Shown: positions 20,328 through 32,639 of the stretch, one piece after another
Layout: the number at the start of each line of letters is the position of its first letter
Position numbering within the stretch: position 1 is the first letter of the stretch
NCBI GenBank assembly: GCA_002007465.1
Contig: LNAC01000003.1
Coordinates: 10,837,142 to 10,901,141 of the forward strand
Length of the DNA stretch: 64,000 nucleotides
Origin: Ailurus styani
Taxonomy: Eukaryota > Chordata > Mammalia > Carnivora > Ailuridae
Reading direction: 5' to 3'
Position numbers and translations under genes: made by a program
The notes under the pieces: model-generated
Told to the model about the DNA's origin: nothing
The model's database searches: none
The model's input: the letters and a program-made list of their open reading frames with translations, nothing else

Positions 20328-20860
20328 CCCTGACTGTTTTTTGATGCAAGTGTTTTCTCTCTTATTTTGCTGTGTATTGGAGGTTTTATCTAAGGTGGCT
20401 TGAATCATAAGCTCTTTGCCCATCTCCTTTGGCAACTGAAGTAGAGAACCTGGTTGATCACTATTCAGGGAGCCAGAGGTATCAAATGAGTTGCTGAAAG
20501 TTTGAGTGAGTACAGTGGGTCACTGCTCTCTAAGTGGTGACATCCAGGTGATATCCAGGGTGCAAACACAAGGGTATTGAGAAAAAAAAATCACACATGG
20601 TAATTCAGCTGCTTTCGTTATAGGTTGAAAGTCAGTGATTCCTTCGTCACAAGGGTTGACCTTTTGTCCCTCAGCTGATGCATCTCTCTATACAGTAGGT
20701 GGGCAGTGATGCGGGCTATTCTTACTCCGATCGTCTCTGCATCCTAAAAAAGACTGTACTCATAGACATTTATGAGTCGATATGGAAATGTCCCCTTATA
20801 CATTGTCGAATGTAAAGAATAAATGGAAAAAGAGTGTGATTTTATTTGCATAAAACATTT
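20328..20860. other. Unique interval
   Basis: No gene or repeat is recognised. 'gtgacatccaggtgatatccagg' contains a short local duplication. Confidence 0.4.
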
Positions 20861-21053
20861 TTAAAAAGTTTTTGTTTATTTGGGGGAAAGGGAGAGAAAG
20901 AGAACGAGTGTAGGGGAGGAGAAGAGCAGAGGCAAAGGGAGAAGCAGGCTCCCGCTGATCAGGGATGCCTACGTGGAGCTCGATCCCAGAACCCTGAGAT
21001 CAAGACCCGAGCCAGAGGCAGAGGCTTAACTGACTGAGCCACCCAGGCCCTCC
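20861..21053 (-). repeat. Older Can-SINE (antisense)
   Basis: The reverse of the SINE body is recognisable (GAAGCAGGCTCCCGCTGATC, GATCCCAGAACCCTGAGATC, CTGACTGAGCCACCCAGGCC) with about a tenth of positions changed and a short tail. A diverged duplication, TAAAACATTT/TAAACATTTTA, lies at 20851-20860 and 21059-21068. Confidence 0.93.
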
Positions 21054-21068
21054 TGTGTAAACATTTTA

Positions 21069-22044
21069 GATTTCTATGTTTGTATATGTATGGGTAAGAA
21101 ATGGTGTGGAAGGACTCGCCAAAGGGATTTACTCTTGGAAGGGGGATTGCATTTAGAAGGTATTATGGACCACTTTCATTTTTGTTTCGTTTTTTGGACT
21201 GATTTTATTTTAACAATTTTATTGGAATGATTTATAAGGAGACGGTAGTAATGAAATATATATCAATAGTGTGTATATATGTGTGTGTGTGTGTGTTGAT
21301 AACCTGTGTAATTGATCATATAGGCCAATCATTACAGGCAAAAGACATAATAAAATGGAAAACATTTCAAAGATTCCAGACATGGTTACTTTTGGTAGCT
21401 GTCCTTGGTATTAGATAAATTTCAGAGCCACAAAGAGCTACACAAGAAATACAGCTTAAAAAAAGAAAAATTGAATCTGTATTACCACCAATTGGTCATA
21501 GAAGTTTTTGAAGAACAATGTTTACTTTGTGTTATGTGTTATTTGAGGTCTCATTCATTGGTCTCTTTGTGGTCAGTGCAGATGGCCCTCTTCATCTAAT
21601 GTGCAGATCAGATATTCCTTCAGTTGTGAGATTTTATCAGAAGAGCCGTAATTCAGTTCCTTTCTTAGTCTTGACCTGACTGTGGAATAAGAAGAAAAAG
21701 ACAGTCACAGTAAGATTGTTCTTAAAAGCCCAAGTCCCTGAAAGGCAGTTAATTTTCTAAAAACATATATGCATATAGATATAAATATAGAGATATATAT
21801 TTGTTTGATATGTATGGGAGGAAAAATCTTTCAACATCTTAGGATCTTGTCTGAGGCTAACAAAAAATAGATTAAAAAGAGAAAAGCATACAAATTTATA
21901 TGAACAGGAGCCTTTTATAAAGAAATGAAGACCCAAGGATGTGGCAAAACCTAAGTGCTTATGTATATGAGGTTGAACAAAGAGAGGCAGTTGTGGAAAA
22001 GTCACTAAACATATGGAGAGACTAAAGCAAGGTAAAGATACGTA
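21069..22044. other. Unique interval with a TG microsatellite
   Basis: A TATATGTGTGTGTG run lies at about 21269-21297, and an ATATAG-rich patch at 21770-21800. No gene is recognised. Several 63-97 codon frames lack domains. Confidence 0.45.
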
Positions 22045-22242
22045 TTTTTTAAAGATTTCATTTATTGAGAGAGAGAAAGGTGGAGGAAGTGGGTGGGGAG
22101 GGGCAGAGGGAGAGGGAGAGAGGGTCTTAAGCAGACTCTGCGCTCAGCGTGGAATCAGACAAGGGCTTGATCTCACAACCCTGAGATCAGGACCTGAGTT
22201 GAAACCAAGAGTGGGGCACTTAACCAACTGCCAGTTGCCCCA
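22045..22242 (-). repeat. Older Can-SINE (antisense)
   Basis: This is a diverged reverse copy: TTTAAAGATTTCATTTATTG, a G-rich purine tract (GGGTGGGGAGGGGCAGAGGG at about 22089-22109, which fits a G-quadruplex pattern), CTTGATCTCACAACCCTGAG and TTAACCAACTGCCAGTTGCC. A 97-codon plus-strand frame starting at 22013 is SINE-derived. Confidence 0.9.
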
Positions 22243-22724
22243 CGATAAAACATATTTTAACATGTTTAACAGTATTCTCTCCACCTGGCCTCCTCACCTC
22301 TCATGATAAGAACGTTTCTTTCCTTCTGGTGTAGGGAGGCCGTCGTTTACATGGGAGTTTTGTCTCCTGCCTTCAGGAAGAAGAAGGGAGATCAGCATAC
22401 CCCTTCTGTACCTGCTGTTTCCCAAGTACCTTTAGCTCAAAGTAATCTTTATGCCAAAGTGGCGCATTTTAGGGTGCCATATTCTGTCATCCTTCAGATA
22501 TCAGTGACTGGAGAGCACATAGTATTTACACACATTCTCTCTCAATGACAGGCCACTGGCCAACAAGGATCGTTTCAGACACTATGGGCCAAGCACTTCC
22601 TTCCGCCACGGAAGCCCCCAGACTTCAGGCCATCCGTAATTGTACAGCTGCAGGTCTGCTATTGCTGTAATGAGTATCTGGGATTTAACTATAATTAGCA
22701 TACACGCTGCCTTTGTCATTGCTT
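22243..22724. other. Unique interval, moderately complex
   Basis: No repeat or gene is recognised. An 81-codon frame at 22303-22548 has no domain, no known similarity and no visible splice context. Confidence 0.4.
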
Positions 22725-22965
22725 CTGATTTCTCAAGCACCTACTAGGTGCTGGTCATTATTAGTGCTGTATCACTTACCTAGTTATTTTAACAACCTTA
22801 AAAGGTAAGATAGTCTTATCCCCATTGTGCAAAATATGGAAAATGAGAGCTATAGACATTTTAAGTAACTTGGTCAAGGTCACACCTTTCATAACATGGG
22901 ATGACCTGGAGTTGAGCGCAGGTTTTTTGGATTCTGTGCTGTTTCTACAACTTCACACTCCCTTC
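22725..22965 (-). repeat. MIR SINE (antisense)
   Basis: This is a good ancient copy: 'tcaagcacctactaggtgctggtcattatt', 'ttatccccattgtgcaaaatatgg', 'gtaacttggtcaaggtcacac', 'gagttgagcgcaggttttttggattctgtgctgttt'. The order is that of antisense MIR over almost its whole length. Confidence 0.8.
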
Positions 22966-23409
22966 CTTAGATACCTCACTCATTCACTGTTAAAAGTTTT
23001 ATGAAAGTTATAGAATAAGGTAAGAGGAAAATCCTCCCAAAAAGTAACAAACTCCATTGCAACCATCTGTGATTAACTTGAAATTTGAGCACAGGAGTCA
23101 ATTACAATTTATTTTTTCTTATTTTAAAATAATATTTATTGTGCTGCTCTTTGTGCCTCTGAAATTGATTTAATAATAAGACCTCTGAACTTTGAATAGA
23201 TTCAGGAAAAAAGATAAAAGTATTTTGGAAACTCACATATATTTTTATAGCTGAGGATGTAATCCCAAATTTTCCATCTTTAAATTCTATATAAAAGTGA
23301 TTTTTGTTGCCTTGTATCACCTGTACATGGCATCAGAACAGAAAATTTCTGTATGTCTTGGAGTGTTTATAGGGAATTGAGCTTAGAAATATCTATTGCA
23401 TTTGTTGCC
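22966..23409. other. Unique AT-rich interval
   Basis: Nothing is recognised in this stretch. Confidence 0.4.
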
Positions 23410-23423
23410 TAAAAAGTATTTTT

Positions 23424-23630
23424 GTTTTTTGGTTTTTTTTTTAAGATTTTATTTATTTATTTGACAGAGAGAGAGAGATCACAAGTAGGCTGAGAGGCAG
23501 GCAGAGAGACAGGAGGAAGCAGGCTCCTTGCCAAGCAGGGAGCCCGATGTAAGGCTCAATCTCAGGGCCCTGAGTTCATGACCCGAGCCGAAGGCAGAGG
23601 CTTTAACCCACTGAGCTGCCCAGGCGCCCC
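23424..23630 (-). repeat. Can-SINE (antisense) with target-site duplication
   Basis: T-run, AAGATTTTATTTATTTATTT, GAGAGA segment, GGAAGCAGGCTCC, GCCGAAGGCAGAGGCTTTAA and head CTGAGCTGCCCAGGCGCCCC are present. The exact 13-bp duplication TAAAAAGTATTTT lies at 23410-23422 and 23631-23643. Confidence 0.96.
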
Positions 23631-23694
23631 TAAAAAGTATTTTGGGACCTTATGCTTGACTGTAGCCATAACTGGACAGTATGTTAGGGCAAAC

Positions 23695-23870
23695 ATACCC
23701 AAGCTTAGAGTATAAGAATTACTGAAGGATGTGTTAAAAATCTACATTCATGGACCCACCGCCAGAGATTCTGATTTATGAGTATGGGGCAGAGACTAGG
23801 AACCTTCAGTTTTAAAAAGCATACAGTGTACTTGGGGGACACATATTTAGACTTTGAGGGAAGTGGTTGG
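23695..23870 (+). repeat. MER5A-like hAT DNA transposon fragment
   Basis: 'aagaattactgaaggatgtgttaaaaatctacattcatgg', ACCCACCGCCAGAGATTCTG, 'cttcagttttaaaaagcatacagtg' and 'atatttagactttgaggg' follow the order of MER5A (non-autonomous hAT-Charlie family). It is old and diverged. No terminal inverted repeat is intact. Confidence 0.65.
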
Positions 23871-24976
23871 GTTATAAGAAGAACTTTCCAGTTCTAAATG
23901 TAATAAAACTACAGTATAGGTACTCACCACAGAGTCATACCTAAAGGTTGTGAAAAGAAAAAGGAAAAAAGAAAAAAAAAGCAAGCCGAACTACAGAAAA
24001 TGAGTAGACCCAGAAAGTAATCATGAGTGGGGATAGTGTACAAAGAAAATAAATATTTTTCTCCTGGCTTTTCATTGAAGATCTCTGCTATACTTCTATT
24101 TTTATAATAAATAATAAAATAGAATACAGTTTTTATAATAGCTGGATCTTTGTTTTAATGGCAGTGGTATTACTTCTGTAACGGAAGACATATTCTAAAA
24201 TTTATATTAAGATACAGTGTTGTGTAACTGCCATAGCCAACTTCCTAAATATTGTTTATTTGAAGATTATACCTTGATCTTCACAGACAAACAAATTACG
24301 GATGGCCGTCTGGGTTGACTAACTTAACAATTACACATGTGGTTTGCTCACAGATTCCTAAGATTTAAACAAATTACACATACACGCTATTTAGACATAA
24401 TTGGTGGGTGTGTATGATTCCCACTTAATCTACATTTTGATTAAAATAGTGGCTTTAATTTTGGTATGCTCAGGTAGGTATGCACCTACTTAAAAGCCAA
24501 AGAAAGAGTGAAGAATAATATCGACGATCAGAGAGAAGCTAGCCAACTGTGAAATTACTGGTTGCTGGGCTTTTTCTCTGAGTTTTGACCATATGTTTCC
24601 AACTACCACAGACACATTTTCTCAAGTGTGGAACACTTCTACCTCATGGTACTTTATTCTAATTTGCTCCATCTGATTACCTGTCTTCTAGAGTAAGAGA
24701 GAAATGCTGAATGGTTTGAAGAAAAACATTTTAGTGCCAGTTCAGGAGGGATGACACAGTAACAACTTCTAGGGTCTCCATGTGTGCTTGTCCTGTCATA
24801 CCTACTATTACAACATGGGGAAATGGCCTGCATAGGGCTTGTGTTCTGAAATGTACTTACTCCTGTCCGTCCAACTCCATTATTGCTTTAAAATTTACTC
24901 TTCATAGGCAATTTGATTTTCCTTAGCTTGAGTAATGGAGTCATTATGTAAGAAAGCTCTCAACTTAATACTTGAT
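23871..24976. other. Unique interval with A-rich tract
   Basis: A GAAAAA-rich simple sequence lies at about 23953-23985. No gene is recognised. Confidence 0.4.
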
Positions 24977-25110
24977 TTCTTTCCTTCCTTCCTTCCTTCC
25001 TGCTTTCCTTCCTTCCTTCCTGTCTGCCTGCCTGCCTTCCTGCCTTCCTTCCTTCCTCCCTGCCTTCCTTCCCTCCTTCTTTCTTGCCTGCCTTCCTGCC
25101 TTCCTCTCTT
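24977..25110. repeat. (TTCC)n / (CCTG) polypyrimidine microsatellite
   Basis: About 130 bp of imperfect CCTT units with CTGC and CCTG variants. The mirrored frames reading PSFLPSFLP and GRKEGRKEG on opposite strands are translations of the repeat. Confidence 0.97.
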
Positions 25111-26224
25111 GATCTTCAGCACCCACTGTCGAACCCCACTCCCTCTCTCTCTTTCCGTTTATATATCTCCTTCTCTTTCTCTCTCCGTTTCTTTCAAATA
25201 TTTATTTATTTTTTTGCCTATCAGGTATCTCTTTGGATGATCGTAGCAGCCCCGTGAAATCAGACAGTTCAACCCCGAATTACATGACTGAATTTTACTG
25301 AAAAGCCTTTTGACAGGAGATACTCAGCAAGGATGGTTTCTAGCAGAGCTCTCATTCAGAACTTTCCCACAAGATACATTTTCACCCACAGTGCCTTTTA
25401 GCATACAGGAACACAGATGCTCAGCCATTCATAAAATGCAGCAGGACTGGTTGGCTGCAGAGAATTTTGAATGCCCGCTCAGGCTGTAAAGTCAGTTGGG
25501 ATCTGGAGGAAGACCTATCTCTCTTGACGTTGCAAAAGTAGATTGTTGTGTCCTACTGTGCTTCTAAAGAATCCAATAAAGCAAGTAATGTGTTTTTCCA
25601 GTTCTACATATGCTGAAAGACAAAGCATTGCATATAAAGATCCTACCCTGTGTGAAGGGATTATGCAATTGGTAGAAGATTTTTGGCTCAGAGGTCACCT
25701 CACCCATGTTTTATGATTTTTTGGATCAACGGTATTAAGTAATTCTTGTTGCAAATATATCATGGAATAATTGATTGCACTCACTTCTCGGGAGTGGAAT
25801 TCAAACTGTTTATGGCATTTTGGAAGTTTGCAAATCATCTTAAGAATCTGTTGTTTTTTTTCCTGGAACAAACACTTCTAATATAAAAATAAATTAGGTT
25901 CCACATTTCCTTGGGAGGGAAAGCTAGTGTAAGTGAGATTGCTGTGTAATTAAGGCATCAGAATCCAATGATGGTGCTGACATTTAAAGTGGTAGGTTTA
26001 AAGTGTTTGGCTGTACTTACTGGGTAAAAATTCCTGAGTCAAACTTGTCTCTTTTTTCCAAAAAACCCAATGCCAGTTTATTATTTACATATATTTGATT
26101 TTTTTCCCTTTATTACTGCTTCGTGTTTTTACTAAATGAGGCTCTGCAGCTTTTCTACAAATATTTTGCTGGTGATTGTGTGTGGCTAAAATTGACACTG
26201 TTGAAATTGACTTAATTGGATTTC
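25111..26224. other. Unique interval
   Basis: It starts with a further CT-rich patch (25138-25195). The section at 25880-26060 (TGTGTAATTAAGGC and similar) is complex and repeat-free. No gene is recognised. Confidence 0.4.
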
Positions 26225-26400
26225 TTCATTCAGTCCTGATTGCAACTCTGTCGGATAGGAATAGAATCATCCCGATTTCGGAGATGAGTGCGCTAAAGTA
26301 CAAATGACTTTGGAACGTCTTCAGGACCATGAAGACTGTAGGTGAAGGAGCAAGGTTCCAAAGCCTGTGCTCTTCAAACCACAAGGCAAAACCACTTCTG
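26225..26400 (-). repeat. MIR fragment (antisense)
   Basis: 'attgcaactctgtcggataggaatagaatcatcccgatttcggagatgag' and 'aggttccaaagcctgtgctcttcaaaccac' match antisense MIR blocks. The middle part is disrupted. Confidence 0.6.
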
Positions 26401-27562
26401 CATGAAAACTTTGATGACAGTAGGGTCTCTCTCTCTTTTGCTACTTTCTTTCTTAGGACAGAATATGATCCCCAATCTGACCTGGATTTATCCTCATCAC
26501 CCCCCCAAAAAGTAGAAAGTTAATCCACTTTACAGTAGAAAGTAAATATAAGTGATTTACCTATACATATTATTTTAAAATTTGGGGGGTGGGTCTATTT
26601 TAAGTTAGCGCTCCCATCCAAACCTGGCTTAAGTTTGCAGGGTCCCAAAGAAGTGGCTAGCGTTGTAGGACCAACAGCCAAACTCAGTGGTTACTCAGTG
26701 GTACTCAGTGGTACCATCAGATACTCTGTTCTGTATTTCTATACGTGCTACATAACCATTATGTAATATTGGATAACATCCAATGGATGCAATGAAAACA
26801 TATCACTTTTTTTGTTAGCCTACTCTTCCTTTGTATTACCCCAAATTTTTACATCAAATAAATGATATTTGATGGTAACCTGCACAGTAACTTAGAATTA
26901 AGGAAACATTCCCCTCTCTGAAAAAAAAAAATATAAGAAACAATTTTAGAAGGTATCTATGACAAATTGCTTTATACCTTTAAGTGTCATGTTTTCTGTT
27001 ACAGAATTTATAATTTAAAAAATCCATATGTTTAAATCTGTATTTTGAACATGTTTAAACTGCTAGACTTCACTTTAGTTCTATAAAAATAGAAAAATGT
27101 TTCTATTATCCCTAGAATATGCAGTTTTCTTTTTCTTTATTGAAGTTTGACTAACCAACGTTCGACCTGGCAGCACTTTTTATACTTTATAGTATTTTCT
27201 CTCTGTATATGTGTAAAGGAAGAAACAAAATACGCTCTAAGAGAGATTATCTTTATTTTTCTTCCTTAAGAACCATCTCATAGTGGCCCATCTAATTAAC
27301 CAGATCTTAGAGAGGAAGGAATATGTCAAGGCTCATACCAGGAGTTCAGTTGTATGTATTCTTAAAGTAGCTTAATATGTTGTGCTGTTGGAGGAACTAT
27401 TATGATTTTTAATATATAAACAAACAAACAAAAAAGAATCACAACTGATTTTGTTTCAAAGGTGGGATTTAAGGAATAATAAGCTTGCTTTGATGAGAGG
27501 GAAAATATTGAAATAAATCATATGGAAACCTTCTCCTCAGATCGGGGTTTTAGGGAGCAAGA
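26401..27562. other. Unique AT-rich interval with a small tandem repeat
   Basis: ACTCAGTGGT units are repeated about three times at 26683-26711. An A/CAAA-rich patch occurs at 27417-27437. No gene is recognised. Confidence 0.45.
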
Positions 27563-28050
27563 GTAGATTCCTGGAGCTACTGCAACAAATGACTACAATT
27601 TGGGTGGCTAAAAGCAACAAGAACTGTCTTTACTTCTTACGTTTCTGGAAGCTAGAAGTTTGGAATCAAAGACCATGCTGTTGGCTGGTCTTTCTGTTGT
27701 CTAAGACAGATACTTTCTGTTGTCTTCCAGCTTCTGGTAGCCCCAGCCACTCCTTGGTGCCTGCCTATGCCTGCCCATAACTCCCACCACCTCTGACTCT
27801 GTCTCCGTGTGGCTGTCCTCCCTGGGCCTGTGTCTCTATGTGATGTTTTCCTTCCTGGATCCCTCTCTCTCTCTTATCCTTTATAAAGACACCAGCCACA
27901 TTGGGTTAAAGGCCCACCCTACTCTAGCATGACCTCATCTTAACTTACGCACATCTGTGAAGACCCTACTCCATGTAAGGTCGTATGTGTAGGTACTAGG
28001 GTTTACAGTGTCAGTATATCTTTTGGGGGGACATAAATCAACCTGTATTG
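27563..28050 (-). repeat. MLT1-type LTR (ERVL-MaLR), antisense, near full length
   Basis: The antisense MLT1 order is preserved over about 490 bp: GCTACTGCAACAAATGACTA, 'caatttgggtggctaaaagcaac', 'cagcttctggtagcc', 'tttataaagacaccagccacattggg', 'cccaccctactctagcatgacctcatcttaact' and GGGGGGACATAAATCAACCT. It is a solo LTR without an internal region. Frames of 63 and 90 codons fall in it and are not genes. Confidence 0.9.
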
Positions 28051-29039
28051 ATGAGGATATGCTTTTTTTTAATTTTGATATTATTTCACTTTTGGAATAA
28101 GATAATTCTAGTGCTGGGCCTCCTTTGCATGACCGTAAATGCTGTAACAGTACTCTCCTATAAGAAAATATAGTGTTTAGCATTTTTAAAAATTTTTTCA
28201 TGGACATTCCAAATACACTGCAAAATTCTTGAATTACTACATGATTGCATACTGTTCACTGACTGGACCTACACAAAGCATGGCACTTGGTTGGGCTATT
28301 TATTTTTTTCTTTTTATCACTGGACTGATGATTTGAGGTAATCTAGCCTCAAGATAGCATTTTATACCCATAAACTATAAATACAGAATTTGTTTAAATA
28401 ACTTTACCTAAATATGGACATTATATCAATTGAACTGACTTATTTGGTAACACAAATTATGTTTATAGAGCACGTGAGGAGTAAGTATCATTATCTGCGT
28501 GTGATGTTAAGTCCAGTTTCTCCCATCAGAAGTTTAAGATTTAGAAGGGGTTTGGAGTATGAGAGGAAGTAGTGAGAGAGTTATTATTTTATGTCTGTTT
28601 TCATTAGTAAGGGTCATTCTAAAGTATACACTTTATATGATACATAAAACCCATTCTGGCAGTCCTCCTCTGTCCATCAAGAATCAATTTTCACCCCAAT
28701 TTTATATGAAATAAGTCAGAATTATAGTTTTGATCTGAATTTTATATTTAGGTATTTAAGTAAAACACCCAGTCATGAATTTATAGTTCTGCTCCTGTTA
28801 ACTTCAGCCATCATTTTAATTTGAAAACATGCTTAGGAATGTACATTAGCAGAACGTGATCTCAACATCATTTTTGGATAAAGGGGTGGTTAAAAAGGAG
28901 AGTGTAATTCCTATTGACATTTTTGTGTATGTCGTGACTAGGTGAAATTCAAAATCATTTCTACTGTTCCATAAACACTGTTCACTGTTCCTTTATTTTC
29001 TCTATTTCTTATGCACTATGCACTGGGCACGTATAGCTC
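28051..29039. other. Unique AT-rich interval
   Basis: No gene or clear repeat is recognised. Confidence 0.4.
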
Positions 29040-29560
29040 TTAATACAGGATTAGAGGTGAAGTTCCAGTGATCACAAAAAGACAGTCACGGGCTCTTAGT
29101 GTGTAGCAGTTTTCAAAGTATCCTTGGTTAATGTGAAGCAATTGCAGATTCATCGGCTCTGTGTTTAAAGCTCTAAATACTTGGAGTGAAGTCTATTAAT
29201 GAAATGCCTTACATGCCGCTGACATTTTAAGATCCTTGCTGCTTTTCAAAAAGTGTGGGCACTAAAAATGTTCTTACTCCTGAGAATTGATTTCATACTC
29301 AACAGGACCTTATGATGATTCTTTCCTACTGTGGGAATTGTCCGTGGACAGCAATTGGCTCAGATAAAGAATCTATCATGAGCTCTCTCCAGTAAAGAGT
29401 AAGATTTGTGCATTAGAACTAGCTGATGCTGAGTTTAATTCCTAGTCTCTTTTGTGATTCTAAACCATTTGTCAAAGCCCTACCTAGTGTGAACAGACTG
29501 ATTAGGAAATGTATTTATCCCATGACCTTGTCCACTCATTTATATCCCTTTAAAAAGTAT
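29040..29560. promoter_or_regulatory. Candidate conserved non-coding element
   Basis: Repeat-free complex sequence with words such as ATGAAATGCCTTACATGCCG, 'gtccgtggacagcaattggctcag' and GAACAGACTGATTAGG. No notable open frame overlaps it. The regulatory call is inference from complexity and the lack of repeats. Confidence 0.25.
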
Positions 29561-30269
29561 CTCACCTGGAACTCAAAGCTCCGTAAGAATTCATAGGTTG
29601 TGACTGTATTGTTCTCTTAGTCTATAGAATTACGTTTTTCTTTGGATGAAATGTGGTATTGGGGGAGACTTTTTTTTGATATGGTTGATCAAACTTAACA
29701 TTGTATCAGTTACTCTTATCATAAATTCATATTTCTTTTGTTTTAAAGAACATGGAGATTTAATTGAAACTGATATATACAGTTTTCTCAAGTTGGCATA
29801 ACAGGCAACATTCTGTTGGCTGATAGTGAACAGCTAATTCTTAGTATGTTCTCATTGACTCTAACCTGTTAACACTTAGCTCCTGAGAACCCATTAAGCT
29901 GAACAAAGTCAATACTTAATAGGCAGACACTATTATTACTATACAATCATAAATGAGATATCAGTCTCATGTTTGTTTGAAGATAGACAATGAACTTCTG
30001 GCCATATGGCTTGTGATACAATGACTCTCTGAATTATTGGTATAATCTGAAATTTTGGTTTTGTGTAAGAAAACATGTTTTCATATTTCTTGTGATACTG
30101 AGATATCTTGAATTTCTCACAGTCACACATTAAATTAACAAGATATCTCACTGTCACGTATTCAAATAACAAATTTATTTCACATAATGAAAAGAATTTT
30201 TACAAATGAAACATTGGCAAAAAAATGGAAACATTGGCTATAATACTTAGATACCTATTATATGAATTT
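29561..30269. other. Unique AT-rich interval
   Basis: Nothing is recognised. A 77-codon minus-strand frame has no domain. Confidence 0.4.
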
Positions 30270-30860
30270 GTTCACTCATTCATTCATTCATTCATTCATT
30301 CATTAATTCTTCCCAACACTGTTCCAACTGTGAATAAGAGAGACATAGCTCCTGCTCCTCTGGGGATTATATTCTGGGGGGTGAGGGGAGCAAGATAAAT
30401 TTTTAAAAATAAGCAAGCAGATATATAAACAAGCAAATGTTAAGTAATCAGAACTGTTGTAGAGAATTAAAATCTGCTGCAGTAGATTTTGTTGGTGTCA
30501 TTTTAGATGTGACTATTAGGCATGGCGTCCCTGAAGAAGAGGCGTTTGTTTGAGGGAACGCTGTAGACCTCTAGAATGAAAGCATGGTATTCCAGAAGGT
30601 ACTGCTGCTTTCAGGACCCAAATGTATGAGAGCGTGGCAGACTTGAAGGGAAAGAAGGCCAATATGATTGGCCATAGCAGGTGAGCAGAAAAACAGCAGA
30701 AAGTGAGTTCGGAGAGAAAGGCATGTTCAGAAGCACATTGGGCTGTATAAGTTAAAATTAGTCACTTGGACTTAATTTTAATGAATAAAGAAGCCATTGG
30801 ACTGTTTTGAATAATGGACTGATACTGTGTATTTTTGAGAGAACAGTATGTTCTCTATTT
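30270..30860 (-). repeat. L2 LINE fragment (antisense) with ATTC tract
   Basis: (CATT)n at 30271-30304 marks the antisense L2 3' end. It is followed in order by 'ctcctctggggattatattctgggg', an AATAAGCAAGC segment, 'tgagcagaaaaacagcagaaag' and 'aagaagccattggactgttttgaataatggactgatac'. The last piece matches a characteristic antisense L2 phrase ('gccattggagggttttgag'). Confidence 0.7.
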
Positions 30861-31139
30861 TATAAATAGTTCCCCATTTTTCAGGGAATTTTTCAAGATT
30901 CTAAGAAATAGATCTCAAATCTGATTCTTTGAGAAGTAGGCACGGTCTTATAGAGTAAAGGTTTTCAGAAAGATATTAACCTACTATTAATGACTTTATT
31001 TTAGAATTAATGCAGTAATGTTAGTTTTATGCTACAAATATGAATAGTAACAAAAAATAGAATTCAACATTTTTGTCTCATGGCCTATAAATCTAAGACT
31101 ATATAGTTAGTAGAAAAAACAATTAAATATTTATTTGCC

Positions 31140-31470
31140 CTGGACGACCTGAAGAACATTCGCTATTGCTGATTATCAAAATGTCCATACCTTAGTGGAT
31201 TGATGTCACATAAAGACATCTTAACTGAAGGCAAAATCGTGTAAAAGTGGTTCATTTTGATAGTTTCATCTAATTTTCAATAAATTCAAGGTTAAAAAAA
31301 GAAATGAGATCCAAATAGCAATAAACAGGATTCATAAGGCATGGGCTCCACTTTGTGAGATCATGCAATGAATATCATTAAATAATCCATTTCTTTCCTG
31401 ATTGCTCGTTTAATGGTAGAACCAGTGGGCTGATTATCACATGGGAATGCCATATTGACAACAATTGAAG
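31140..31470. promoter_or_regulatory. Candidate conserved non-coding element
   Basis: Repeat-free block with several homeodomain-like words: ATCATTAAATAATCC, CTCGTTTAATGG, TCATCTAATTTTC. It lies between an L2 and an MIR copy. Function is inferred only. Confidence 0.25.
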
Positions 31471-31474
31471 CAAA

Positions 31475-31617
31475 TTAATACAGTGGAAAGAACACTGGTG
31501 TAAGATTTAGAGGTCTCTATCTGCCTGTTTAACTAGAGAGTTGGGCAAACAATATAATGTGTGTGGAGTCAGTTTCCTGATCTACAAAATGAAAGGATTA
31601 GAGTAGGCAGTTTGATC
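31475..31617 (+). repeat. MIR-family SINE (sense)
   Basis: 'cagtggaaagaacactggtgtaagatttagaggtct', TTGGGCAAACAATATAATGT and 'agtcagtttcctgatctacaaaatgaaaggattagagtagg' follow the MIR-type head and core ('cagtttcctcatctgtaaaatg'). Confidence 0.65.
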
Positions 31618-31815
31618 CAAAGTGTTGGTCCAAGGACAAATGTCAGGCTGGCCACATCAAAGTCATTTCAGAAACTTTAAAATACCACTAATTCCCAGAT
31701 CCACACTCTGAAATAATTATTTATTATGTCTAGAGTGGGGCTCAGGGACAGGTTTTTTTAAAAGCAATCCAGGTGATTCCGATGTGTAACTATGTTTTAG
31801 CACAGTTGAAATACA
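31618..31815 (+). repeat. MER5A-like hAT DNA transposon fragment
   Basis: CAAAGTGTTGGTCCAAGGAC, 'tcatttcagaaactttaaaataccactaattcccagatcc', 'gtggggctcagggacaggtttttttaaaagcaatccaggtgattccgatg' and 'agttgaaatacagg' follow MER5A almost end to end. It abuts the MIR copy directly. Confidence 0.75.
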
Positions 31816-31839
31816 GGACTCCTAAGAGATTCTCCTTTT

Positions 31840-31882
31840 TAAAAGAAAAAAAAAAGGAAAGAAAAGAAAAGAAAACAACAAA
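31840..31882. repeat. A-rich (GAAAA)n tract
   Basis: AAAAGAAAAAAAAAAGGAAA followed by GAAAAGAAAAGAAAAC. Confidence 0.9.
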
Positions 31883-32639
31883 CCTTTAAATTCTGTATTT
31901 CTCTAAGTTGTTTCTAAATATCTTTTTATTATAAATTCGGCCACATTTATGGATTCAGTGCTCAGGCTCTTAGAGCTTTACTTTGGAAGTAAGCATATGT
32001 TCCTGTGGCTTAGTACCATGCTATGAAGATATTTAAAAAATATCTCATAAGATCACCTTTCCCCTCCCCTGTTTGGTAAATGACCTTAAAATTTGCATGT
32101 GCTCTAGCCTAGCAGCTTCTTTCAAGGGATTGATCTTAAATTGTGTTCAAGGATTTATGCATAATACTCTTCCCAATATATTTTGTTATAGAAATTAATT
32201 TAAAATATCACAGATACCCCAAACCAAGAAGTTGGTTAAAAGAATTTTGCTATAACAATACAGTATTATACTCTGCAGAGATTAAAAATTCTGCTCTAGA
32301 ATTATATTTACTTTATTGACGTAGAAAATATTCACTATATATTGTTTAGTAAAAGAAGCAAATTACCTAATGATTATTAACCTATGTTTGTAAACAAACA
32401 AAACACCAAAATAAAATCTCACATGTGCAAGGGGGGAAAAAAAGCCTTTAATGCAAAATATCCCTCTATTGAGTTGTTATTTCTATCTCTGAAGGGATGG
32501 AATTCTGGAAAATTATTTTGTGTTTTGTTTTGCTTAGACAAAGATTTTTCTTCAAAATATGTTTGTTACTTCGTATTCTTTTAAACTCATAGAGAGTGTG
32601 CAAGATTATATGGGGGACCAGAAGCATGGAGACAATTTT
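31883..32639. other. Unique AT-rich interval
   Basis: No gene or repeat is recognised. Overlapping 66- and 67-codon frames on opposite strands have no domain. Confidence 0.4.

Noticed and set aside
24895..25240. Opposite-strand frames reading PSFLPSFLP and GRKEGRKEG
   Set aside because: These are products of the CCTT/CCTG microsatellite.
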